The notes under the pieces: generated by a model
Databases searched by the model: none
Told to the model about the DNA's origin: nothing
Seen by the model: the letters and a program-made list of their open reading frames with translations, nothing else
Made by a program: the position numbers and the translations under genes
Part shown: in pieces, positions 46,548-54,169 of the stretch
How positions within the stretch are numbered: position 1 is the stretch's first letter
Layout: each line of letters starts with the position of its first letter
Origin: Paenibacillus xylanilyticus
GTDB lineage: Bacteria > Bacillota > Bacilli > Paenibacillales > Paenibacillaceae
Length of the DNA stretch: 64,000 bases
Assembly: GCF_013359935.1 (NCBI RefSeq)
Contig: NZ_JABMCB010000169.1
Coordinates: 118,660-182,659, forward strand
Reading direction: 5' to 3'

Positions 46548-47006
46548 TTATCCCAGTGGTGTACAGCATACGCTGGATTTCGCCATACTCTCGTTTAGCA
46601 GTTTGACCGCATTAATCACCATATCACGTTCAAACTCAGACATATGCGAAAAAACTTCTTTTAAATAATTATTCATCTGCTCATCAATGACAGTAGCGAC
46701 AAATTTACCTTGTGTAGTCAAGGATAATATGTAAATCCGCCGATCTTCTGGTAATGGCGTTTTTTGAACCAATCCCAACTTCACGAGACTTTGAACCTGA
46801 CGGCTAAACGTTGTGATGTCAATGGAAAGTGCATCTGCCACCTGCTGAATGGAGGGATTATGTTTACGATCAATTTCATAAATGATATGACTTTGAACGA
46901 GTGAAATATCCAACCCTCCTGCGGTGCAGCAGTTTTTATCCAATAATCCAAAACGCCGTGTCATGATCTGAAACATCACTCTTAAGTTGTTTTCCAATTC
47001 CCTCAC
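46548..47006 (-). CDS. MarR-family regulator with Cys pairs (candidate metalloid sensor)
   Basis: The 152-residue winged-helix protein has SIQQVADALSIDITTFSRQVQSLVKLGLVQK and the wing PEDRRIYILSLT. Two Cys pairs are unusual for the family: LDKNCCTAGG near the N-terminus and SSVCCTPLG at the C-terminus. They may bring together an arsenite-binding site across the dimer, an inference. It lies just upstream of the flavoprotein gene and divergent from the ArsN1-like gene, with an inverted-repeat operator in the shared region. Confidence 0.82.
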   Translation of the reverse strand: MRELENNLRVMFQIMTRRFGLLDKNCCTAGGLDISLVQSHIIYEIDRKHNPSIQQVADALSIDITTFSRQVQSLVKLGLVQKTPLPEDRRIYILSLTTQGKFVATVIDEQMNNYLKEVFSHMSEFERDMVINAVKLLNESMAKSSVCCTPLG

Positions 47007-47031
47007 CTCTTGTTATAGTTACACCCTTATT

Positions 47032-47048
47032 ATTTGCAAAACGCAAAT
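47032..47048. promoter_or_regulatory. MarR-type operator between marR and arsN1-like gene
   Basis: ATTTGC-AAAAC-GCAAAT is a perfect 6-bp inverted repeat with a 5-bp spacer in the divergent promoter region. It suits control of both genes. Confidence 0.6.
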
Positions 47049-47135
47049 GTTTTTTTGTTTTATTCTTTGCCCTTCCCATTTCGAATTACAGTATGATATA
47101 TAAACATGTAAAAAACAAACGTAGGAGTGATCATC

Positions 47136-47624
47136 ATGGTAATAATACGACAAGCTACCGAAGGGGATCTGGGTAGCATTTTGACTATCTACAACCAAGG
47201 TATCGAAGACCGCATTGCCACGCTAGAAACCGAGTTAAAAGACGAGGTGTATATGTATGAATGGTTTAAAAAACACCAGCGACGCTACACCGTACTCGTC
47301 GCTGAAGTGAACCAATGTGTTATCGGATGGGCATCCATTAATGTCTACAATCCTAGAAGCGCTTATGACGGTGTCGGTGACCTTTCGATTTATATTCATC
47401 GTGATCACCGCGGCAAAGGGATAGGCAAACAGTTGCTTGGGAAATTAGAGAAAATCGGTATGCAGCATAACTTCTATAAGTTTGTTCTTTTCACCTTTCC
47501 ATTTAATACGCTTGGGCAGAGCTTGTATCATAGAGCCGGATACCGAGAGGTAGGTGTATTTCAGAATCATGGCTTTCTAGAGGGGAATTTTGTAGATGTG
47601 ATGGCAATGGAGAAATTACTTTAA
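47136..47624 (+). CDS. arsN1: GNAT acetyltransferase, ArsN1-like
   Basis: The start is ATG 47136 after GGAGTG, giving 162 residues. The GNAT core has the acetyl-CoA loop HRDHRGKGIGKQLL, VGDLSIYIH and a C-terminal LYHRAGYREVGVFQNHGFLEG. That last segment is shared by phosphinothricin acetyltransferases and ArsN1, which acetylates the antibiotic arsinothricin. The neighbouring arsenic genes favour ArsN1; phosphinothricin-type activity is the alternative. It is divergent from marR. Confidence 0.78.
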   Translation: MVIIRQATEGDLGSILTIYNQGIEDRIATLETELKDEVYMYEWFKKHQRRYTVLVAEVNQCVIGWASINVYNPRSAYDGVGDLSIYIHRDHRGKGIGKQLLGKLEKIGMQHNFYKFVLFTFPFNTLGQSLYHRAGYREVGVFQNHGFLEGNFVDVMAMEKLL

Positions 47625-47740
47625 GCATCGTATCGTATATGTATTGTTTGTCATAATTGGTCTTCTAAGAAAACCTTCGAATTATTAGAGTACAATTCAG
47701 TAAAAATTGCACCTCGGTAAATAATCCTGCTACCAGCGAC

Positions 47741-47772
47741 AAGAAGCCGATTCCTGAAGGAATCAGCTTCTT
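47741..47772 (+). terminator. Terminator after the acetyltransferase
   Basis: AAGAAGCCGATTCC and GGAATCAGCTTCTT form a nearly perfect stem with loop TGAA, followed by a T-rich stretch. Confidence 0.7.
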
Positions 47773-47808
47773 AGGTTATTTTCTGTCAAAAGTACATGAC
47801 AGTTAAAT

Positions 47809-48138
47809 TTATAGGTTCAACGCTTCATTTCTATCGCATGAGGCTACTTCATTCTCCACTTGTGCATACACATCATCCATGGCTTGCAATAGGTTCCTGA
47901 TCTGTTCATTTCTTAAGGAATAATAGATGTACTTTCCTTCCTGTCTGCTTATGATAATTCCACATCCTTTTAAACAGGCGAGATGCTGCGAAATGTTGGA
48001 TTGGTTGCCCCCAAGCTCTTCTACAATTTGCGAAACCGTTTTTTCTTTCTGATGTATGGAATCTAGAATTAGCAACCTCGTTTTGTCGCTGAATCCTCTC
48101 AGAAACTTGGCTTTTACCTCACAGCCGGTTGTATTCAA
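47809..48138 (-). CDS. CmtR/CadC-type ArsR-family metal sensor
   Basis: The 109-residue winged-helix protein has FLRGFSDKTRLLILDSIHQKEKTVSQIVEELGG and the recognition helix NQSNISQHLACLKGCGII. The HLACLKGCG Cys pair in helix 4 is the Cd/Pb site of CmtR, distinct from the ELCVCD site of the window's ArsR. A Cys near each end (TTGCEVK, VASCDR) could complete the ligand set. It likely represses the downstream-oriented P-type ATPase operon region and itself. Confidence 0.85.
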   Translation of the reverse strand: MNTTGCEVKAKFLRGFSDKTRLLILDSIHQKEKTVSQIVEELGGNQSNISQHLACLKGCGIIISRQEGKYIYYSLRNEQIRNLLQAMDDVYAQVENEVASCDRNEALNL

Positions 48139-48412
48139 TTTTATCCCCCCAAACCTTACACTATTGATACTAATTTAAATTTAGCATGTTGCCATAGAAG
48201 ATTCAATTCAACCGTTGTACTTCAAGGTTTAAGGCTTATGAGCTTCAAACAACTACTCGTGGAATTCGGAAAGTACAGGGTTGTTCTGGGAGTAGTCATA
48301 TATGATTTATCCTACTCCCCGCAATAACGCACTCAGTAACGTAGCAATGATCAATTTTCGCGAATGCTGTTTGTTTCAGAAATTAACCTCGTCTCTAAAT
48401 AACGTTCAGATC
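48139..48412. other. Promoter region of the CmtR-like gene, no gene
   Basis: The region holds CTAATTTAAATTTAG (48170-48184), an imperfect palindrome similar in its CTAA/TTAG ends to the sites before cadA. I see no supported gene. Confidence 0.4.
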
Positions 48413-51067
48413 TTAGCTTCTCATTCGCAACAATCTCATGCTGTTCAAAATCACCAGCAATGCCGCTCCTGTGTCACTCATCACGGCTGCCCATAAGGTT
48501 AACCAGCCAGGGAAAATGAAAGAAAGAGCAACGACTTTTACTAACAGCGAAAACCAGATGTTTTGCTTAATAATTCGAAGCGCTTTGCGGCTCAGTTTCA
48601 TCGTATGAGGAAGTTTTTCCAGATTATCGGCCATCAGGACGATGTCTGCTGTTTCCATGGCCGTATCCGTGCCGGCTCCTCCCATTGCAATGCCCAAGTT
48701 GGCTGTAGCCAGCGCAGGAGCATCATTGATCCCATCTCCTACCATGGCCACGAGCTTGCCTTCTTTTTGAAGCTGCTCCACTGCGGAAACCTTCTCTTCC
48801 GGAAGCAATTCGGCGAAATAACGATCAAGTCCAGCTTCCCTTGCGATTTTGCGTGCCGTGCCCTCATTGTCTCCGGTAAGCATCACGACTTGCTCGATGC
48901 CCGATTGTTTCAGCGCCTGCATCGTGGTTATTGTAGTCTCCCGAATTGCATCAGACACGGCTATCATGCCGAGCAGATTGGATTGCGTACCGACAAGGAT
49001 CAAGGTGTTTCCTTCCTGTTGGAGTCGGGAAGCCTGCTCTTCCAGATGCACTATCGGTACGCCCATTTCTTGAAATAGCTTTGGATTACCAGCGAAATAT
49101 TTGGTGCCTTGAATGGTTGCATACGCACCTTTACCCACGAGAGCTCCGTACTGTTCACCTTGGAGCGGGGACATTTCCCGCTGATTCGCGTGCTCCACGA
49201 TGGCTGATGCGATTGGATGTTGCGAATGCTCTTCAATCGTTAGCGCAATGCGAAGTAATTCTTCTTCGGAGACCTTTTGCGTAAATAACGCAGATACCTG
49301 AGGTTTACCCACTGTCAGTGTTCCTGTTTTATCAAAGGCAATCGCCTTGATCGAGCCAGCAACCTCTAGGAATGTTCCGCCTTTGATTAGCACGCCGTTT
49401 TTGGCTGCGTTCCCGATGGCAGACACGATGGCGACCGGTGTGGAGATGACCAATGCACAAGGACAGGCCACGACAAGCAACTCAAGCCCTCGGTAGAACC
49501 AATCGCCCCAAGTGCCCCATCCAAACAGAGGAGGGATTACCATGATTAAAAGAGCGATAGCAAATGTAATTGGGGTATAAATTCGTGCAAAACGGTCTAC
49601 GAAGGCTTGCGAAGGGGCTTTCTTCTCTTGTGCTTCCTCCACCAGATGAATGATTCTCGCAATCGTGGTATCTTCCACCAGTTTTGTGACGCTTACCTCA
49701 AGAGAACCACTTTCGTTTACCGAGCCTGCATAAACAATACTTCTAAGTTCCTTCTCCACAGGGACGGATTCACCGGTAATTGGAGCCTGATTGACCACAG
49801 AGTGACCCCTTGTAACTTCACCGTCCAGCGGTATTTTTTCACCGGGCTTGATGACGATGACATCCCCGATATGAATGTCTTCTACGGGTGTGCGCACCAA
49901 TTGTTGCCCCTGTTTGACCCATGCTTCCGGAGGAGCCAAGTTCATTAGACCACGAATGGATTTTCTTGTTTTTTCGATCGCTCTATTCTGCAGGGTATTC
50001 CCTAACGAGAACAGGAAAACGACTGTGGCGCCTTCAAACCATTCGCCAATTAGTGCGGCGCCCATAGCCGCAACGGTCATCAATACGTTCATGTCGAGTG
50101 AAGCGCTTCGTACTGCATAATAGGCACTTCGGGCAGGTTTATATCCACCTATAACGATAGCCAGGGCATAGAGCAATGTGATGAGCATTTCCGATACATT
50201 GCCGTACGAGCCCACAAATCCCATAACCAAAAATATGCCGGAGTACAAGGTTGCTGGTATGGGCTTCTTCGATTTCTCTTCCACCATATCAGATGAAGAC
50301 CGATTATTGGTAGGCAACAATGCCGTGAACCCCGCTTTGGATACCTCTTCCTTCACTTTATCATTCGTTAAATCATGATCGATCCGCATCTTCCCTGTCG
50401 AGAAGTTTACGTTAACTTCACGGACTTCAGGAAACTTGAGCATATGTTTTTCCAAGGTGACAGCACAAGCCCCGCAATCCATGCCTTCAATAATATAAGT
50501 CTGTCCGGTTTGCTTCTGAGCAATGGATTCAATGGAATACCCCAGTTTTTTGACCTGCGATTCAATTCGATTTCCGATGGATGGATCAGAGACGGTAACA
50601 CTCATCTTGGCCGTACTGAAATTCACTTGAACCTCTTCTGTACCTTCCATGCGGGAGATGCTCTTTTGAATCGTTTCAGCACAAGAAAAACAATCCATGC
50701 CCTGAACCCGATATTGAAGCATCTGTCCTGTATCTAATTTCAAATCGGACTTAGAGACCCTTGGAACGGAAGCAGCAGAGCTGGAACAACAAGAGTCTTC
50801 TTTGCCTTTTTCTTGCCCCTCGCTGCTGCAACAGTCTTGTTCATCCGCACAGCAGTCACTATTTTTCGTTGGTTTGGAAGTTACGGTGAACTGAATCTGC
50901 TGTTTAAACGTGGCACCTGGTTTGATGCTGGGTTGAATAGAATCGGTGCAGGAATGGCTTGAACAACAACTTTCATGCTGAATTTGTTGTGACTCCGGTT
51001 GTTTTGCTGATGAGTTGCATCCTCCCGTTTCAGAACAACAGGAATCCGGATGATTTCGTTCAGACAT
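48413..51067 (-). CDS. cadA: Cd/Zn/Pb-exporting P-type ATPase CadA with Cys-rich N-terminus
   Basis: The start is ATG 51065-51067 after GGAG, giving 884 residues. The first 110 residues are a Cys-pair-rich extension (SCCSETGGC, ESCCSSHSC, DCCADEQDCCSS, DSCCSSS). Two heavy-metal domains follow (GMDCFSCAET and GMDCGACAVT), then TGES, the membrane CPC (VACPCALVIS), DKTGTLTVG, SQHPIASA and [10 protein letters not shown]. The group-4/2 divalent pumps end with SDTGAALLVILNSMRLL, as here. It exports Cd, Zn or Pb. It is divergent from a flavin monooxygenase gene. Confidence 0.95.
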   Translation of the reverse strand: MSERNHPDSCCSETGGCNSSAKQPESQQIQHESCCSSHSCTDSIQPSIKPGATFKQQIQFTVTSKPTKNSDCCADEQDCCSSEGQEKGKEDSCCSSSAASVPRVSKSDLKLDTGQMLQYRVQGMDCFSCAETIQKSISRMEGTEEVQVNFSTAKMSVTVSDPSIGNRIESQVKKLGYSIESIAQKQTGQTYIIEGMDCGACAVTLEKHMLKFPEVREVNVNFSTGKMRIDHDLTNDKVKEEVSKAGFTALLPTNNRSSSDMVEEKSKKPIPATLYSGIFLVMGFVGSYGNVSEMLITLLYALAIVIGGYKPARSAYYAVRSASLDMNVLMTVAAMGAALIGEWFEGATVVFLFSLGNTLQNRAIEKTRKSIRGLMNLAPPEAWVKQGQQLVRTPVEDIHIGDVIVIKPGEKIPLDGEVTRGHSVVNQAPITGESVPVEKELRSIVYAGSVNESGSLEVSVTKLVEDTTIARIIHLVEEAQEKKAPSQAFVDRFARIYTPITFAIALLIMVIPPLFGWGTWGDWFYRGLELLVVACPCALVISTPVAIVSAIGNAAKNGVLIKGGTFLEVAGSIKAIAFDKTGTLTVGKPQVSALFTQKVSEEELLRIALTIEEHSQHPIASAIVEHANQREMSPLQGEQYGALVGKGAYATIQGTKYFAGNPKLFQEMGVPIVHLEEQASRLQQEGNTLILVGTQSNLLGMIAVSDAIRETTITTMQALKQSGIEQVVMLTGDNEGTARKIAREAGLDRYFAELLPEEKVSAVEQLQKEGKLVAMVGDGINDAPALATANLGIAMGGAGTDTAMETADIVLMADNLEKLPHTMKLSRKALRIIKQNIWFSLLVKVVALSFIFPGWLTLWAAVMSDTGAALLVILNSMRLLRMRS

Positions 51068-51126
51068 GGCCAATCAACTCCGTTTCTTTACTTCACATCA
51101 TTGTACGGTAAAGTATTGCATTATAT

Positions 51127-51169
51127 ATTAGTTTCTATTAATATGTTAATCATATTAGCATCCACTAAT
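51127..51169. promoter_or_regulatory. Paired inverted repeats in the cadA promoter region
   Basis: ATTAGTTTCTATTAAT (51127-51142) and ATTAGCATCCACTAAT (51154-51169) are two 16-bp sites with ATTAG...CTAAT ends, 27 bp apart. They are likely the CmtR-like operator controlling cadA and possibly the divergent gene. Confidence 0.6.
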
Positions 51170-51272
51170 GTATACGTCAATGCTCAACCACATCTTTGTT
51201 CTTAGGTGTAGATTACCTTCATTCAGTTATGTAATAAGAGATTGAAATAAATGGACTTTAAGGGAGAGAGCC

Positions 51273-52313
51273 ATGATAGAACGATACGATGTCATTGTTA
51301 TTGGTGCGGGACAGGCTGGTCTTGCTGCATCATATTTTTTAAAGAATCGAAACCTTCGGTTTTTATTGATTGACAAGTCTAATCGCATAGGGGAATCATG
51401 GAGACAACGTTATGATAGTTTAACTTTGTTTACACCAAGATCGTACAGTTCGCTACCAGGCTTGCCGCTAGAAGGTGATCCGAACGGATATGCAACCAAG
51501 GACGAAATTTCGACTTACTTGGAGAAATATGCTACTACCTTTACATTGCCAATTCAGCTATCTACGGAAGTCATTTCGCTTGAAGCAGCCGAGCAAAGTT
51601 TCGATATAAATACAACCAAGGGGATGTTAAAAGCAACAAATGTCATTGTATCCACGGGCCCGTTTCAGTCACCTTACATACCTTTAGCTACTGATCAATT
51701 CCATGAAAGCGTATTTCAGATTCACACTTCGGCGTACTCCCATCCCAAACGATTGAACAAAGGAACTGTTATCGTCATTGGTGCCGGAAATTCAGGAGCA
51801 CAAATTGCGGTGGAGTTGGCCAAGGAGCGGGACGTTTTTTTATCCGTTGGCCGTCCATTACACTTCATGCCTTTGCAAGTCATGGGAACGAGCATTTTTT
51901 CTTGGTTCAGAAGATTGGGGATTATGAATGTCAGTGCTGAAAGCAAATTGGGCAAGTTTATTCAAAAGAAAGCCGACCCTATTTTCGGTATAGACCTAAA
52001 AAAGATGATCCGTAATAAAAAAATCAAACTTGTACCACGGGCGGTTCAAGTTATGGATCGACATGTACAGTTCGAAGATGGCAGCAAATTGCAGGTTGAT
52101 AATGTGATATGGGCTACCGGTTTTCGTACAGACTACACCTGGATCAAAGAAAAAACGCTATTTAATGAAAAAGGCGGGGTGCGGCATCAAAGAGGCGTGA
52201 GTGATGTTCAGGGGTTGTTTTTTCTAGGAATCCCTTGGCAGTCATCCAGAGGATCGGCTCTGATCGGAGGCGTTGGAGCAGATGCGGAGTATATTGTGAG
52301 CCAAATAAAATAA
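51273..52313 (+). CDS. CzcO/ArsO-like flavin monooxygenase
   Basis: The 346-residue protein has an FAD site (DVIVIGAGQAGLAASYFL), SLTLFTPRSYSSLPG, a second site (GTVIVIGAGNSGAQIAVELA) and WATGFRTDYTWI. It is a paralogue of the protein at 43965. Members are often encoded beside cation-efflux genes (CzcO). The function is unproven. It is divergent from cadA and may share its metal-responsive control region. Confidence 0.82.
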   Translation: MIERYDVIVIGAGQAGLAASYFLKNRNLRFLLIDKSNRIGESWRQRYDSLTLFTPRSYSSLPGLPLEGDPNGYATKDEISTYLEKYATTFTLPIQLSTEVISLEAAEQSFDINTTKGMLKATNVIVSTGPFQSPYIPLATDQFHESVFQIHTSAYSHPKRLNKGTVIVIGAGNSGAQIAVELAKERDVFLSVGRPLHFMPLQVMGTSIFSWFRRLGIMNVSAESKLGKFIQKKADPIFGIDLKKMIRNKKIKLVPRAVQVMDRHVQFEDGSKLQVDNVIWATGFRTDYTWIKEKTLFNEKGGVRHQRGVSDVQGLFFLGIPWQSSRGSALIGGVGADAEYIVSQIK

Positions 52314-52339
52314 ACAAAAAGCCTTCGCCCATGTTTTAT

Positions 52340-52363
52340 AGCCGGCCCAATATCGGGCCGGCT
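52340..52363 (+). terminator. Hairpin after the flavin monooxygenase
   Basis: AGCCGGCCC and GGGCCGGCT are perfect 9-bp arms around AATATC. The following sequence is only weakly T-rich. Confidence 0.65.
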
Positions 52364-52624
52364 TATGATTTGCTACTACACATTCTTCGAATAATCCTTA
52401 TCGCTCATCAAACATCTTGATTTTTCGCTTACAGACCAATTTCGCCATAAATGTATGAACAATTATTGAATTATTGAAATTTGATCTATTGTAATTTCAA
52501 TAATTGCACTACAATTCGTAGTACAGAACTATATAAAATTTTATATATTATTAGATCGATCTTTACATTGAATAGAAACTACATTCACTCTATCTCAGTC
52601 ACCAGATGTTAAGGGGGTAAAAAT
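52364..52624. other. Intergenic stretch, no gene seen
   Basis: AT-rich sequence contains direct TATTGAAATT/TATTGAATTA-like repeats near 52460-52500 and the promoter of the next gene (ribosome site AAGGGGG at 52610-52617). I see no other gene. Confidence 0.4.
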
Positions 52625-53488
52625 GTGATATTAACCATATTAAGCATAGTTATGATTGTATTATTCACTGGATACATTGGTTTAGTTGCCTATAAACGAA
52701 AAGAGAAACTTGCAGGTATGGCTGGTATGATGATTGCAATGACCGTTGGTATGATATCTAGTCTTGCACTCGGTTTTCAATTAGGCCTAGTGTTTCAACA
52801 CAGTTTAGAAGTCCCATCAATAATCGCCATTTTGTTTGGTTTGGGAGCGGGATACTTCATTGGAAAACCTGTAAGCTTAATGGCTGCTTTGGATGGGATG
52901 CTTGCAGGAATTATGGGTGGATTGATGGGCGCAATGCTCGGGGCCATGGTGGGTTTTTCCTATATGATGGTATTATTTATTGACATCCTTTTTATTTTTA
53001 TTATGAGCGTTGTTCTCCAATTGGCCAATCAAGAAACGGGCCAAACTCATGAAACCAAGAAAAATGGTATTAGTTTACCATTTATTTGGGGTGTACTTAT
53101 GGTTGCTTTTGGAACCGTTTCGATCGGGATATTACTGTTTTTCCAGTTATACGATAACCAAACCTCTGCGATTCAATCACAAGACTCACAATCAAGCGAT
53201 CAAAGTACCCTTCAAGAAAATGTAGGGTATCAAATCGTTTCAGTCGATGTAACAGCTAAGGGTTTCATCCATGAAAATATAAAGATAAAAGCGGGTGTTC
53301 CAACAAAAATAAATTTCATAAAACACTCAGGTTATACTTGTATAAGAAGCGTTGAATCTACTGATTTAGGATTAGATGTGTATCTCGAAAAGGGAGATAA
53401 CTTCGTGACTTTAAATGACTTGAAGCCTGGAACGTATCAATTCAATTGTGGCATGTACATGTATTATGGAACGATCACGGTTACGTAA
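52625..53488 (+). CDS. Membrane protein with C-terminal cupredoxin-like domain
   Basis: The 287-residue protein has five or so membrane spans in residues 1-185. One is an unusual Gly/Met-rich segment (GMLAGIMGGLMGAMLGAMVGF). An outside domain (about 205-287) follows with an EfeO/cupredoxin pattern: VKGFIHENI-like strand, IKAGVPTKINF, a Cys in SGYTCIRS and the ligand-type end FNCGMYMYYGTITVT. The Cys-X-Met ending suits a type-1-like copper site. It starts at GTG or ATT near 52625 after AAGGGGG. It is probably a copper-handling membrane protein; no characterised homologue is known to me. Confidence 0.65.
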   Translation: MILTILSIVMIVLFTGYIGLVAYKRKEKLAGMAGMMIAMTVGMISSLALGFQLGLVFQHSLEVPSIIAILFGLGAGYFIGKPVSLMAALDGMLAGIMGGLMGAMLGAMVGFSYMMVLFIDILFIFIMSVVLQLANQETGQTHETKKNGISLPFIWGVLMVAFGTVSIGILLFFQLYDNQTSAIQSQDSQSSDQSTLQENVGYQIVSVDVTAKGFIHENIKIKAGVPTKINFIKHSGYTCIRSVESTDLGLDVYLEKGDNFVTLNDLKPGTYQFNCGMYMYYGTITVT

Positions 53489-53540
53489 TATCTTCAGCTT
53501 ATTTCTGGTTTCATCATGAAATGAATTTACCTTCACTAAA

Positions 53541-53565
53541 AACTCTCCCTAAAGAGAGTTTTTTT
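53541..53565 (+). terminator. Terminator after the cupredoxin membrane protein
   Basis: AACTCTC pairs with GAGAGTT around CCTAAA, followed by seven T. Confidence 0.8.
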
Positions 53566-53597
53566 CATCCAAACCCATACAATGTGATGTTCAATGT

Positions 53598-53718
53598 CAT
53601 ATTAACAACTTCTTTCCAAGAAAGTACGCTGAGCATATGCTATGTGCTAGGAACAAATTGCACCTCTTTTTTTTGGTGAGATTATACCCTTGTTCAATTG
53701 AACTATCCTGCCCGTTAG
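53598..53718. repeat. Dispersed repeat C, second copy
   Basis: The order AACAACTTCTTTCCAAGAA, GTACGCTGAGCA, AGGAACAAATTGCA, AACTATCCTG, CCCGTTAG matches 40722-40836 with small indels. One indel is a local doubling of ATGCT. Confidence 0.65.
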
Positions 53719-53765
53719 CTTAATGATTAACGGGTGGAAACCGATTAGTTATATACCTAATCAGC

Positions 53766-53880
53766 AATCGGATCATGTTCTTGCCCATTACGGTAATCTG
53801 TACAAGTTCTTGTCCTTGGCTTGGGATAAGAACTTGTACAGATAAAATAAAAAAGCCGCTAAAATAGCGACCTTGAATGG
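53766..53880. repeat. Dispersed repeat A, second copy
   Basis: This is a direct copy of 20069-20189 with the same two hairpins (ATCTGTACAAGTTCTT / AAGAACTTGTACAGAT, then AGCCGCT/TAGCGAC). Compensatory changes keep the long stem paired in both copies, so the structure itself seems maintained or both arms are recent. Confidence 0.7.
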
Positions 53881-54169
53881 AACAATAATTCCTGAGACAG
53901 CAGACGAACCGCCTCTTTCTTCGATTCTTCGCTATATCGATTAAAGGTTTGGACTTTCTTCACTGGAGTTTGAGCTCATTGTAACATGTCCTCTTTTTAC
54001 ACTGTCTACTAACAGGGGATAATACCATTATGAAGGCATTTTTTATTCACTAATTAGTTCACGCTTTTACTTATATTGTGAGTTAAGGTCAATTAGCTAC
54101 CTAATAGCAATATACCCATAAGGTAACCTTTATATGCGTTTTTTCGTTGATAAATACGGAAAGCATTTC
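53881..54169. other. Non-coding stretch before the defence module
   Basis: No open frame has a ribosome site. I searched here for a second set of transposon-end motifs and found none. Confidence 0.4.
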
